Shown piece by piece: positions 22,696 through 32,033 of a DNA stretch of 64,000 nt (position 1 is the stretch's first letter; each line of letters opens with the position of its first letter). The DNA lies in the NCBI RefSeq assembly GCF_000429225.1, contig NZ_AUBL01000016.1, forward strand, positions 1-64,000, written 5' to 3'. Below the pieces are notes generated by a model. The model saw only the letters and a list, made by a program, of their open reading frames with translations, was not told the DNA's origin and ran no database searches. Position numbers and translations under genes: made by a program. The stretch is from Actinomyces dentalis DSM 19115 (GTDB lineage Bacteria; Actinomycetota; Actinomycetes; Actinomycetales; Actinomycetaceae).

Positions 22696-23877
22696 CTACA
22701 CGCCCGCGACGACGGCGGGGCGGGTGCCGGCCAGGGCCTCCTCGCCGAGCTCGGCCGTGAGGGTGTCGGCCATGTCCTGGGCGTGGCGCAGAAGGGTCTC
22801 GACCACCCGGGCCTCGGGGACGGTCTCGACGACCCTGCCGTGCACGAAGATCTGGCCCTTGCCGTTGCCCGAGGCGCAGCCCAGGTCGGCCTCGCGCGCC
22901 TCGCCGGGCCCGTTGACGACGCACCCCATGACGGCCACGCGCAGGGGCGCCTTGACGTCCTTGAGCCCCGCCTCGACCTCCTCGGCCAGGGTCCACACGT
23001 CCACCTGGGCGCGCCCGCACGACGGACAGGAGACGATCTCGAGCTTGCGCTCGCGCAGGCCCATGAACTCCAGCAGCTTGGTGCCGACCTTGACCTCCTC
23101 CACCGGCGGGGCGGACAGGGAGACCCGGATCGTGTCGCCGATGCCCTGGGCGAGCAGCGTGCCGAAGGCGGCGCAGGACTTGATGGTGCCCTGGAAGGCG
23201 GGGCCGGCCTCGGTCACCCCCAGGTGCAGGGGCCAGTCGCCCCTCTCGGACAGCAGCTGGTAGGCCTGGACCATGGTGACCACGTCGTGGTGCTTGACGG
23301 AGATCTTGAAGTCGTGGAAGCCGCACTCCTCGAACAGGCCCGCCTCCCACACGGCCGACTCGACCAGCGCCTCGGGCGTGGCCCGGCCGTACTTCTTGAG
23401 CAGGCGCTTGTCGAGGCTGCCGGCGTTGACGCCGATGCGCAGGGAGACGTTGTGGTCGGAGGCCGCCTTGCAGATCTCGGCGACCTGATCGTCGAATTTG
23501 CGGATATTGCCCGGATTGACGCGCACCGCCCCGCAGCCGGCCTCGATGGCCGCGAAGACGTACTTGGGATTGAAGTGGATGTCGGCGATGACCGGGATGC
23601 GGGACTGCTTGGCGATGACGGGCAGGGCGGCGGCGTCCTTGTCCGTGGGGCAGGCCACGCGCACGATGTCGCAGCCGGCTGCCGTCAATTCGGCGATCTG
23701 CTGGAGGGTGGCGCCGATGTCGTGGGTCTTGGTGGTCGTCATGGACTGGACCGTGATCGGTGCATCGCCGCCCACGTACCGGTCCCCCACCCTGATCCTG
23801 CGGGTGGGCCTGCGCGGCGCCAGAACGGGACGCTCCTCGCGAATGGTAGGGATGCCAAGGGCGATCGCTTGAGTCAC
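22696..23877 (-). CDS. ispG: 4-hydroxy-3-methylbut-2-enyl diphosphate synthase (IspG/GcpE)
   Basis: Fe-S enzyme of the MEP isoprenoid route, making HMBPP. Clear features are [14 protein letters not shown] (near residue 40), [29 protein letters not shown] and the iron-sulfur cysteines in SCPSCGR (near 258) and [15 protein letters not shown] (near 300). 393 residues is standard. Start is GTG at 23877. It is divergent from the mevalonate-kinase operon, with 330 bases between, so the two isoprenoid routes meet head to head here. Confidence 0.97.
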   Translation of the reverse strand: MTQAIALGIPTIREERPVLAPRRPTRRIRVGDRYVGGDAPITVQSMTTTKTHDIGATLQQIAELTAAGCDIVRVACPTDKDAAALPVIAKQSRIPVIADIHFNPKYVFAAIEAGCGAVRVNPGNIRKFDDQVAEICKAASDHNVSLRIGVNAGSLDKRLLKKYGRATPEALVESAVWEAGLFEECGFHDFKISVKHHDVVTMVQAYQLLSERGDWPLHLGVTEAGPAFQGTIKSCAAFGTLLAQGIGDTIRVSLSAPPVEEVKVGTKLLEFMGLRERKLEIVSCPSCGRAQVDVWTLAEEVEAGLKDVKAPLRVAVMGCVVNGPGEAREADLGCASGNGKGQIFVHGRVVETVPEARVVETLLRHAQDMADTLTAELGEEALAGTRPAVVAGV

Positions 23878-24207
23878 GACGCCCAGTATGGCACCTGGAT
23901 CCGGGGCCGCGGCCCGGCGAGAACCCTCTCACTCGTGAAAGGCGACACCCGCGGGCGCCCGGGCGGCGGGGCGGCCTCGTCCGCACCGAGATCGGCCGCC
24001 ACGGACACACGCGGCCGCCCGGGCGGCGCCGTCCCGCGCCGTCGATCTGACGAGGCTTGCGGCTGAGCGGACGGGGTCGATACGCTCTTCCCCGCTCGCC
24101 GCCGATCCCGAGAAGTCGAGGGACGTCAACGGCTTCGCGCGCACATCGCACACCCCTCAACCCGGCCCGGGCCCTCCCGCACTCTCAGGCCACAGGCAAG
24201 GAAAGAC
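23878..24207. other. Divergent spacer between ispG and the mevalonate operon
   Basis: 330 bases without a gene. It includes two GCCCGGGCGGCG-type repeats (about 23955-23972 and 24012-24027), and the plus-strand promoter candidate at 24057-24086. This shared region could allow coordinated control of the MEP gene and the mevalonate operon. Confidence 0.45.
24057..24086 (+). promoter_or_regulatory. Promoter candidate of the mevalonate operon
   Basis: TTGCGG (24057-24062) and TACGCT (24081-24086) separated by 18 bases, about 115 bases upstream of the mvk start. No operator found. Confidence 0.42.
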
Positions 24208-25166
24208 ATGGAAAGGCGCTCCCCCGCCCGCGTGGGGCACGGCCGCACCTGGGCCAAGGCCATCCTCCTGGGCGAGCACTCCGTCGTGTACGGGCACCCC
24301 GCCGTGGCCCTGCCGCTGCACGATCTGCAGATGCGGGCGACGGCCGCCCCCGTCCACGGCCCCTCGAGGCTGCGCAGCCTCGACTACTGCGGCCCCATCG
24401 ACCACGCCGGGCCCCGGTTCGCCTGCATCGCCCGGGCCTTCGAGGCGGCCCGCGAGTTCTCCGGGCGTCTGGACCTGTCCTTCGAGATCACCACCCGCAG
24501 CGACTTCCCCCACGAGCGCGGGCTGGGATCGTCGGCCGCCGCCGCGGGCGCGATCATCCGCGCCGTCCTGGACGCCTGCCGGCGCGACGCCTCCACCAGC
24601 GAGCTGTTCGCGCTCACGCAGACGGCCGAGAAGGTCGCGCACGGCAGGCCGTCCGGGCTGGACGCGGCCGCGACCTGCTCCCCCTGCCCCATCCGGTTCC
24701 AGGGCGGCCAGATGCGCCCCCTCAGCCAGCGCATCGAGCGCGCCCACCTGGTCATCGCCGACTCGGGCGTCCACGGCAGCACCCGCGAGGCCGTCGGCGC
24801 GCTGCGCCGGCGCTACAAGGAGGACACCGGGACCGTCGGCCCGCTCATCGGCTCCCTCGGCGCGCTCACGCGCACGGCGATCGCGGCGCTGAACGACGGC
24901 GACGCCCCCGCCCTGGGGGCGGCCATGAACCGGGCGCACGCGGTGCTCGCCGAGCTCGGCCTGAGCCTGCCGATCCTCGACGGGCTCACCGGGGCCGCCC
25001 GCCGGGCCGGGGCCCTGGGGGCCAAGCTCACCGGCGGGGGGCTGGGCGGGTGCACGATCGCGCTGGCGGACGGCCCGCGGACGGCGGACCGCATCCGCGC
25101 CGAACTGGAGCGCGCCGGGGCGGCGGCGACGTGGACCTACCGCATGCGCGTCAGCGAGGCGGACGG

Positions 25167-25170
<4 letters not shown>
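24208..25170 (+). CDS. mvk: Mevalonate kinase
   Basis: GHMP-family kinase, mevalonate to 5-phosphomevalonate. N-terminal WAKAILLGEHSVVYGHPAV (residues 15-33), the ATP loop PHERGLGSSAAAAGAIIRA (near 103-121), GRPSGLDAAATCSPCPIRF (near 149) and the C-terminal GHMP motif KLTGGGLGGCTIALADGP. 320 residues fits bacterial enzymes. AAGGAAAG precedes the ATG. First of four genes coupled by ATGA/GTGA overlaps: mvk, mvaD, pmk, idi2, the order known from actinomycete mevalonate clusters. Confidence 0.93.
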
Positions 25171-26173
<1,003 letters not shown>

Positions 26174-26177
<4 letters not shown>

Positions 26178-27298
26178 CGGCCGGCGCCCCCCGCGGTGAC
26201 TTCAGCGCAGTCCCCCGCGGCGCGACCGGCAGCGCCCCCGGCAAGCTCTACATCGCCGGCGAGTACGCCGTCGTCGAGCCCGGTCACCGGGCGGTGCTGG
26301 TCGCCCTCGACCGCTTCATCACCGTGCGGGCCGCGGCCGCCGAGGGATCCGGCCGCATCAGCTCCGACCTGTACGAGGACGGCCCGCTGACCTGGCGCCG
26401 GCGCGCCGGGGACTCCATGGCGCAGGCCCCGGACCGGGCGGGCGACTACGTGATCTCGGCGATCCGCGCCGTCGAGCGGATGGTGCTCGAGACGGGCGGC
26501 GGGCTGCGCCTCTTCGACCTGGACATCTCCAGCGAGCTGGACGACGCCGGCGGGCGCAAGCTCGGCCTGGGCTCCTCCGCGGCGGTGACCGTGGCCGCGG
26601 TGCGGGCCGTGGCGGGCCTGTACGGCCTGCCCCTGGACGACCTGGCCGTGTACAAACTGGCGCTGCTGGCCACCGACGCCGTCCAGCCCATCGGATCCGG
26701 GGGCGATATCGCCGCCGCCGCCTTCACCGGCTGGGTCGCCTACGCCTCCCCCGACCGCGCCTGGCTGCGCCGGGCGCGCACCCGCATGAGCACGGGCGAG
26801 CTGGTGCGCGCGCGCTGGCCGCGCCTGAGCATCTGCCGCCTGCCCGCCCCGGACCTGCGCCTGCGCGCGGGCTGGACCGGCGACCCCGCCTCCACCCCGC
26901 GCCTGGTGGCGGACGTCCGGGCCGGCGCGCGCGGGGACGACGGCGCCTACGCCGTCTTCCTGCGCGATTCCGAGGCCTGCCTGGCCCGTCTGGTGCGGGC
27001 GCTCGAGGAGGGCGACTCCCGGGGGGTCATGCGGCGGATCGAGCAGAGCCGACGGCTCCTGCTGGGCCTGAGCCGCACCAGCGGCGTCGTCATCGAGACC
27101 CCTCTGCTGGAGCGGCTCGTGGACATCGCCCGAGAGCACGGGGCGGCGGCCAAGAGCTCGGGCGCCGGGGGCGGGGACTGCGGCATCGCCCTGTGCCCGC
27201 CGGCCACGGACGCGGCCGCCATGTGCGCGGCCTGGGAGGCGGCGGGCATCGTGCCACTGGACCTGTCAGTCCACTCGCGCCCCGGGGCCGCCTCATGA
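26174..27298 (+). CDS. Phosphomevalonate kinase
   Basis: GHMP kinase phosphorylating 5-phosphomevalonate. GSAPGKLYIAGEYAVVEPGH opens the protein (residues 18-37), the loop GGRKLGLGSSAAVTVAAVRA is near 127-146, and the C-terminal motif KSSGAGGGDCGIAL is near 331. 374 residues matches actinobacterial and Gram-positive phosphomevalonate kinases. GTG start inside a GTGA overlap with mvaD, ATGA overlap with the isomerase gene. Its place in the operon and the GEYAVVE motif separate it from mevalonate kinase. Confidence 0.93.
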
Positions 27299-28551
27299 AC
27301 CGGCCCGCCGGCTCTGCCGGACCCGCCGGATCCACGGGGACGGCCCGGCCCGCCGGCCCCGCCGCCCCGGCCCGACCCGCCGGCCCCGCGGAGTCGGAGC
27401 GCGCCGCCCGCAAGGACGAGCACCTGGAGCTGGCCGTGCGCCTGCACGGGGCGGACCGGCCCAGCGCCTTCGACGACCTGGCCTTCGTCCACCACGCCCT
27501 GCCGGGCATCGGCACCGAGGCGGTCGACACGAGCACGACCGTGTGCGGCGCGCGCTGGCAGGTCCCCTTCTACATCAATGCGATGACCGGGGGCACGCGG
27601 GCCACGGCGGCGGTCAACGCCGATCTGGCCGGGGCCGCCGCCGACGCGGGCGTCGCGATCGCCTGCGGCTCCCAGCACATCGCCCTGAGGGACCCCGAGC
27701 GCGCCGAGGGCTTCCGCGTCATCCGCCGCGAGGCCCCCCGCGCCTTCGTGCTCGCCAACGTGGGCCCGACGCTCGCCCCGGAGCAGGCGGTGCGCGCCGT
27801 CGAGATGCTCCAGGCCGACGCCCTGCAGATCCATCTCAACGCGGCCCAGGAACTGGTCATGCCCGAGGGGGACCGGGACTTCCGCGACTGGGCCGGGCGG
27901 ATCGCCGCCATCGCCGCGGCCGTGGACGTGCCGGTCGTGGTCAAGGAGGTGGGGTTCGGGCTCTCGCGCCGCACGATCACGGCGCTGGAGGGGACCGGGG
28001 TCGGGGCCGTCGACGTGGCCGGCGCCGGCGGCACGGACTTCGTCGCCATTGAGAACGAGCGGCGCCCCCGCCGGGACTACTCCTACCTGACCGGCTGGGG
28101 CCAGTCGACGGCGCTGTGCCTCCTGGAAGCGCTGGGCGGCGAGGAGCCCGTCGGCCTGCCGGTGCTCGCCTCCGGGGGCGTGCGCAACCCGCTCGACGTC
28201 GTGCGCGCGCTCGCGCTGGGGGCGAGCGCCGTCGGCGCCTCCGGCCACTTCCTGCGCACCCTGGTCCACGACGGCGCCGACGGGCTGCGGCGGGAGCTGC
28301 GCACGTGGACCGATCACGTGCGCGCGCTCATGACCCTGCTGGGCGCGGCCGACGTCGAGCAGTTGCGCCGCACGGACGTTCTGGTGACGGGGCGCACCGC
28401 CGAGCAGGCGCGTCTGCTCGGCGTGGACCCGGGGCTCCTGGCCCGCCGCTCGGCGCGCCGCGCTTCGATGCCGCTCGGCGCGACCGGTGCATCCGATGCC
28501 GCCGGCCCGGCACCGCACGTCCGCACCGATGATGCACGCACCCGCTCGTAA
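27295..28551 (+). CDS. fni: Isopentenyl-diphosphate delta-isomerase, type 2 (FMN-dependent)
   Basis: Interconverts IPP and DMAPP. RKDEHLELAVRLHG begins the conserved part (near residue 38), then VPFYINAMTGGTRATAAVN, ACGSQHIALRDPE, QIHLNAAQELVMPEGDRDF, VVVKEVGFGLSR, VDVAGAGGTDFVAIENERR and VLASGGVRNPLDV. All are hallmarks of the flavin-dependent type 2 enzyme, unrelated to type 1. The 36-residue N-terminus is built of Pro/Ala/Gly repeats (PAGPA units) and there is a 40-residue C-terminal tail, making 418 residues versus about 350. Last of the operon; HMG-CoA reductase and synthase, which follow in Streptomyces clusters, are not here. Confidence 0.94.
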   Translation: MNRPAGSAGPAGSTGTARPAGPAAPARPAGPAESERAARKDEHLELAVRLHGADRPSAFDDLAFVHHALPGIGTEAVDTSTTVCGARWQVPFYINAMTGGTRATAAVNADLAGAAADAGVAIACGSQHIALRDPERAEGFRVIRREAPRAFVLANVGPTLAPEQAVRAVEMLQADALQIHLNAAQELVMPEGDRDFRDWAGRIAAIAAAVDVPVVVKEVGFGLSRRTITALEGTGVGAVDVAGAGGTDFVAIENERRPRRDYSYLTGWGQSTALCLLEALGGEEPVGLPVLASGGVRNPLDVVRALALGASAVGASGHFLRTLVHDGADGLRRELRTWTDHVRALMTLLGAADVEQLRRTDVLVTGRTAEQARLLGVDPGLLARRSARRASMPLGATGASDAAGPAPHVRTDDARTRS

Positions 28552-28562
28552 CCGTCGGTCGC

Positions 28563-28577
28563 ACACTAGTGTAAAAT
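28563..28577 (+). promoter_or_regulatory. Promoter with overlapping palindromic operator
   Basis: TAAAAT (28572-28577) serves as a -10 element and is overlapped on its left by the perfect palindrome ACACTAGTGT (28563-28572). A -35 element is weak. Directly upstream of the two-gene unit at 28610-29559; a palindrome on the promoter suggests autoregulation. Confidence 0.45.
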
Positions 28578-28609
28578 GTCATTGAGATGCAGTCCGACGG
28601 GAGGACGAC

Positions 28610-28816
28610 ATGCCGACGACGCAGATGGACGGCCTCGTCCGCACATTCACCGAGGATGAACTCCTGGAGCGGAGATCAGAGGTCGTCAAGAAGTTGGAGC
28701 GCCGCTTCGGCAGCCTGGAGCGCGCGCTCGAACGCGAGCAGGATTGGAACTATGACGAGGAGGAGAGCATGCTCTTCTCTGAATACCACGCCGTCACCTT
28801 CCTGCTCTTCAAATGA
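28610..28816 (+). CDS. Conserved small acidic helical protein, first of a two-gene unit
   Basis: 68 residues, GGAGG nine bases before the ATG. Almost entirely charged helix: TEDELLERRSEVVKKLERRF then LERALEREQDWNYDEEES, ending EYHAVTFLLFK. I recall similar short proteins paired with a larger gene like the next one in other actinobacteria, but without a known function. Its stop overlaps the start of the 248-residue protein (AAATGATG), so both are co-translated. The size, charge and coupling would fit an antitoxin or cofactor. The DNA is more A+T-rich than the surroundings. Confidence 0.6.
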   Translation: MPTTQMDGLVRTFTEDELLERRSEVVKKLERRFGSLERALEREQDWNYDEEESMLFSEYHAVTFLLFK

Positions 28817-29559
28817 TGAGCACATTGTCGCAGCAGGTCCGAGAGGCTCGTGAATTCGCAGATCAAACGACCCGGACGATTCGCACCGTGTGCGAGTCGG
28901 CACCCGACTGCATAGTCGATGAAAGCACCAAAGGAAATGTTTGGAGGGCGACAATCGCACCTCCTAACAATAAACCTGCACCCTTGACGATCAACGGCGC
29001 ACAAATCCTCAAACTGCTGGTCAATTATGAGTGCACCTCATCCCCCCGCCACTCGCACATGCTCATCGAGACATCACGGTTCATTCTCCTTCCGAAGGAT
29101 GCGAATGAGCCTCTCATGCGAATGGAATACATGCGGCATCCGAGATCGAGCGTTCCCAGTTTTCACATGCACATGCATGCACATCGGGACGCTTGGACAT
29201 TCACTATGTGCCGCGACGGCGTCGGCAGTAGTCGGAAAAAAGTTTATCAACGCGGAAGCACGAAGCGAGTCCCACAGCTTTCCGACATCCATATCCCGGT
29301 CGGTGGGCCGCGCCTGCGACCGGCCCTCGAAGACCTCCTTGAGATGCTTATACACGATCTTGGCGTTGACCACGCCGATGACGCACTCAAAGTACTTGAA
29401 GAGCAGCGTGTCCGCTGGCGCATCACGCAAGTGCAGGCGATTGCAAAATCAATGCCGAACATCGTAGCGGACGCTCTTCGCGACGAAGGGTATAAGGTCA
29501 TCTCACCTGCTGATTCCGAACCGACGAACCAGCCGCCTCCTTGGGTCCACCGTTATTGA
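28813..29559 (+). CDS. Uncharacterised 248-residue protein with HMHMHAHRD motif
   Basis: No function known to me. Residues 1-60 are mixed helical, 61-110 contain beta-type segments (SHMLIETSRFILLP, EPLMRMEYMRHP), residues 118-126 read HMHMHAHRD, and VPQLSDIHIPVGGPRLRPAL follows at about 153, then LEDLLEMLIHDLGVD. The spaced histidines, an acidic residue and the later DIHIP could form a metal or nuclease-like site. ATG overlaps the small gene's stop; a second ATG is three bases later. A+T-rich codon use (for example AAA, TTT, ACA) compared with neighbours suggests transfer. Candidate toxin-antitoxin or defence unit by layout only. Confidence 0.6.
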   Translation: MMSTLSQQVREAREFADQTTRTIRTVCESAPDCIVDESTKGNVWRATIAPPNNKPAPLTINGAQILKLLVNYECTSSPRHSHMLIETSRFILLPKDANEPLMRMEYMRHPRSSVPSFHMHMHAHRDAWTFTMCRDGVGSSRKKVYQRGSTKRVPQLSDIHIPVGGPRLRPALEDLLEMLIHDLGVDHADDALKVLEEQRVRWRITQVQAIAKSMPNIVADALRDEGYKVISPADSEPTNQPPPWVHRY

Positions 29560-29601
29560 CGCGCGTCCCCCAAGAGCTCGGTTGGTCCAAGCGGGTCGGC
29601 G

Positions 29602-29640
29602 GCGTCACGACATGCGAGACGCCGTCCCGCCATGCGGATC
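29602..29640. repeat. Dispersed repeat family F, copy 1
   Basis: GCGTCACGACATGCGAGACG followed by CCGTCCCGCCATGCG. It matches 41993-42033 nearly base for base. Extragenic in both places; lies between the two-gene unit and the HicB-like gene. Confidence 0.55.
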
Positions 29641-29711
29641 GATCGACGGGACGGGACCCTCGCGGCGATCGCCCGTGACCTGGCCCCCGTGCTCGGGAAA
29701 GGATGGTTGAG

Positions 29712-30014
29712 ATGAGCACCTACACCGTCACCCGCGAAGCGGACGCATGGCTCGCCCAGTGCGACCAGGAGCCCACCGCCCGCACTTGGGCCCCTACTCT
29801 GGTCGCGCTGCGTCACGCGATCATTGACGCCATCATCCTGGCCGCCGATCTGCCCGACGACGCCGTCGTCGATGTGCGCCTGATCGCCGGGGAGGATCTG
29901 GGGGACGACGTCGTCCGGGCCATCGACTTGGATCGGATCATCCCGGGCGCGATGGAGGGCCTGAATCCGCGGAAGGATGAGGATCGCGCCCGCGCCCGAG
30001 AATTATCCCGATAA
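29712..30014 (+). CDS. HicB-like or DUF1902-type small protein
   Basis: 100 residues from ATG 29712 (AAAGGA eight bases before); an in-frame ATG at 29703 is less well placed. The fold pattern STYTVTREADAWLAQCDQEP, followed by a helix (TLVALRHAIIDAIILAA) and VVDVRLI, resembles HicB-type partial RNase H antitoxins. The C-terminal part lacks a clear DNA-binding helix pair, and no HicA toxin with its conserved histidine is adjacent; a 27-codon frame just upstream (29632-29715) overlaps it but is unrecognisable. Orphan antitoxin or unrelated small protein. Confidence 0.5.
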   Translation: MSTYTVTREADAWLAQCDQEPTARTWAPTLVALRHAIIDAIILAADLPDDAVVDVRLIAGEDLGDDVVRAIDLDRIIPGAMEGLNPRKDEDRARARELSR

Positions 30015-30105
30015 ACCGGAAAGCCACGGGGCCAGGACCGAGTTCCGGGGCAACGTCGGGCCAGAGAGGCCGGGATCGGGCGATCCGGTTGGCGCCGGGC
30101 GCTCC

Positions 30106-30121
30106 GGCCAGGTCCCTGGCC
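30106..30121. terminator. Hairpin between convergent genes
   Basis: GGCCAGG-TC-CCTGGCC, a perfect 16-base palindrome among several GC dyads in the 190-base space between the HicB-like gene and tctA. No U-run. Confidence 0.35.
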
Positions 30122-30205
30122 GACCCGGGACGGTCCCGGTTGACCCTGACCGGTCCTGGCCGATCCCGGCAGGCTACGGCAGTCCCGAGCCGGCCCGGGG
30201 CGGCT

Positions 30206-31570
30206 TCAGGCCAGGGCGGCCAGGGCCGTGACGATTCCGGGCGCGGCGTAGAGCGTCATGAATTGCACGCCGTAGGAGACTCCGAGTCGGTTGAACGCCC
30301 CGCACACCACGCCGATGAGAAGCACCCCGAACATGTTCGGGACGCCCGCGTCGATGTAGGCGAGCAGCAGGATGAACGCCACGAACAGGGCGAGCACCGC
30401 CTCATGCGGAATGCGGCGCATGACGAAGTAGGTGATCTGCGACGACCAGCGCACGGCGATGACGTAGGTGATGGCGACGGAGATCAGCGCGCCCAGGGTG
30501 ACGACTCCAATGAAATCGACCATCTGCAGCTGGTGGTGCAGATTATTGTCCAGGTCGTAGACGGGCGGCGCCTTGAACAGCGGACCCGCGGGCCCCGCGG
30601 AGACCCCCGAGACGGGAATGCCCAGCGCCACGAGCGGGATGATGACTCCGGCGAGGTACGTCGAGTGCGTCAGCGCGCTCATCACGGTCACGGCGCGCTG
30701 CGCTCGCAGCACGGGATCCCTCTTCTGGCGGGCCGCGGACGCCTCCCCCAGCAGGAAGGTCAAACCGACGGGGCTCAGGACGAACAGGGGCGTCGAGACG
30801 GCCGCCATGGCGGCGCTCCACAGACCCTCGGAGCCGGAGACCAGGCGGGCGGGCACCAGCTCCTGCGAGTCGAATCCGGAGCGCAGGAGCGTCGCCCTCG
30901 TGCGGCTGCCGTGCGGGAGGGCCGCGCGGCGCCCGGCGTTGAGCAGCTCCAGCAGGGTGATGAGCATGGGACCCACCGTGATCCCCAGGAAGAAGGAGAT
31001 GTTCACGCTGTCGTCCTTGGAGATGACGCCGGTCGAGCGGTAGAGCGCGGGCAGTGCCTGGAACATGAGCGCCAGGGGGATGATCGCCGCCAGCGAGAGG
31101 ATCCGGTTCTTGCCCAGCAGCGCCAGGAGCACCGCCCCCGCCGCCAGGATGACGGGGGTCTGGGCCTTGATCGGCTCGGCGAAGGGGGCGAGCAGCCCCG
31201 CCAGGGCGAAGCTGAGGGGGATGGAGACCAGGGTTCCCACGGCGGAGCCGACCGCCATCTTCCGGATCGTGCTCGAGGCGAGTCCCCTGCGGCGCAGGAG
31301 CACGGAGTGGTCCATGAGCGGGGCCGACATCACCCCGCCCGGCAGGCCCACCAGCGCCGTGGGTATGCCGTTCATGAGGTTGAGGGTGACGACCGCCGAG
31401 ACGAAGAAGGCGAGCACCACCTGCGGCGGGGCGCCGGCCAGCACGACGGCCAGGGTGACGGGCGCGAGCACGCTCGTCTCGTCGGTGCCGGGGATGAAGC
31501 CGATGAAGGTGTAGAGGACGACGGCGCCGAGCACCGCCGCCAGCATCATGGGAACGAGTTCCGCGGTCAT
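30206..31570 (-). CDS. TctA-family permease (tripartite tricarboxylate-type transporter)
   Basis: 454-residue integral membrane protein with about eleven hydrophobic segments. The N-terminal loop region GFIPGTDETSVLAPVTLAV and the LMNGIPTALVGLPGGVM stretch (near residues 66-82) match the conserved Gly-rich loops of TctA (DUF112) proteins, and PVSGVSAGPAGPLFKAPP resembles the second loop. TctA works with a small TctB subunit (the overlapping gene upstream) and a periplasmic TctC binder, which is absent here. The substrate is therefore unknown; many members carry carboxylates. Start ATG overlaps the stop of the small gene. Confidence 0.75.
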   Translation of the reverse strand: MTAELVPMMLAAVLGAVVLYTFIGFIPGTDETSVLAPVTLAVVLAGAPPQVVLAFFVSAVVTLNLMNGIPTALVGLPGGVMSAPLMDHSVLLRRRGLASSTIRKMAVGSAVGTLVSIPLSFALAGLLAPFAEPIKAQTPVILAAGAVLLALLGKNRILSLAAIIPLALMFQALPALYRSTGVISKDDSVNISFFLGITVGPMLITLLELLNAGRRAALPHGSRTRATLLRSGFDSQELVPARLVSGSEGLWSAAMAAVSTPLFVLSPVGLTFLLGEASAARQKRDPVLRAQRAVTVMSALTHSTYLAGVIIPLVALGIPVSGVSAGPAGPLFKAPPVYDLDNNLHHQLQMVDFIGVVTLGALISVAITYVIAVRWSSQITYFVMRRIPHEAVLALFVAFILLLAYIDAGVPNMFGVLLIGVVCGAFNRLGVSYGVQFMTLYAAPGIVTALAALA

Positions 31571-31896
31571 TCGTCGTCACCGCCTCCGCCGGCGCCGACG
31601 AGATCCGCGCCGTCGACGCCATCGGCAACGTCGATGCCATCCGCGTCATCGACTATGACGACCTCCCGCTTGGGGGTCACGAGAAGACAATTCACAATGA
31701 AACCGGCGACCGACGCCCCCAGTCCCCAGAAAAGCGTCTGCCCGCCGGACCGCGGGGATATCAGGACCGCCGCGGCGGCGCAGGCCACCGATACCAGCAG
31801 GCAGATCACCAGGTCCCGGGGCGAGACGAGGTCATTCCAGACCTCGATATTCTGACGCCCCGTGCCCTCGGAATCGGATTCGGGAATATCGCGCAC
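31567..31896 (-). CDS. Small membrane subunit, TctB-like
   Basis: 109 residues. A hydrophilic N-terminus (residues 1-25) precedes two hydrophobic segments (about 28-46 and 54-71), then a long acidic tail with repeated VDG/ADG motifs. Its stop overlaps the TctA-like start (ATGA), so it is almost certainly the partner subunit, in place of the four-helix TctB (about 150 residues). The short length and the Asp/Gly-rich tail make it atypical. Not recognisable by sequence alone; the call depends on context. Confidence 0.5.
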   Translation of the reverse strand: MRDIPESDSEGTGRQNIEVWNDLVSPRDLVICLLVSVACAAAAVLISPRSGGQTLFWGLGASVAGFIVNCLLVTPKREVVIVDDADGIDVADGVDGADLVGAGGGGDDE

Positions 31897-32033
31897 GATC
31901 GGTGATGCTATGCCAATCCCGCCGGGCGCACTATATGTCCTTGGTCATGACCGGGAGGGCTCCCGTCCGGCGCTCACGGCGGCGCCTCGCCGGACCGCCG
32001 GGTGCGCGCTCGCGCGGCGCGGCGCCCCGGCGC

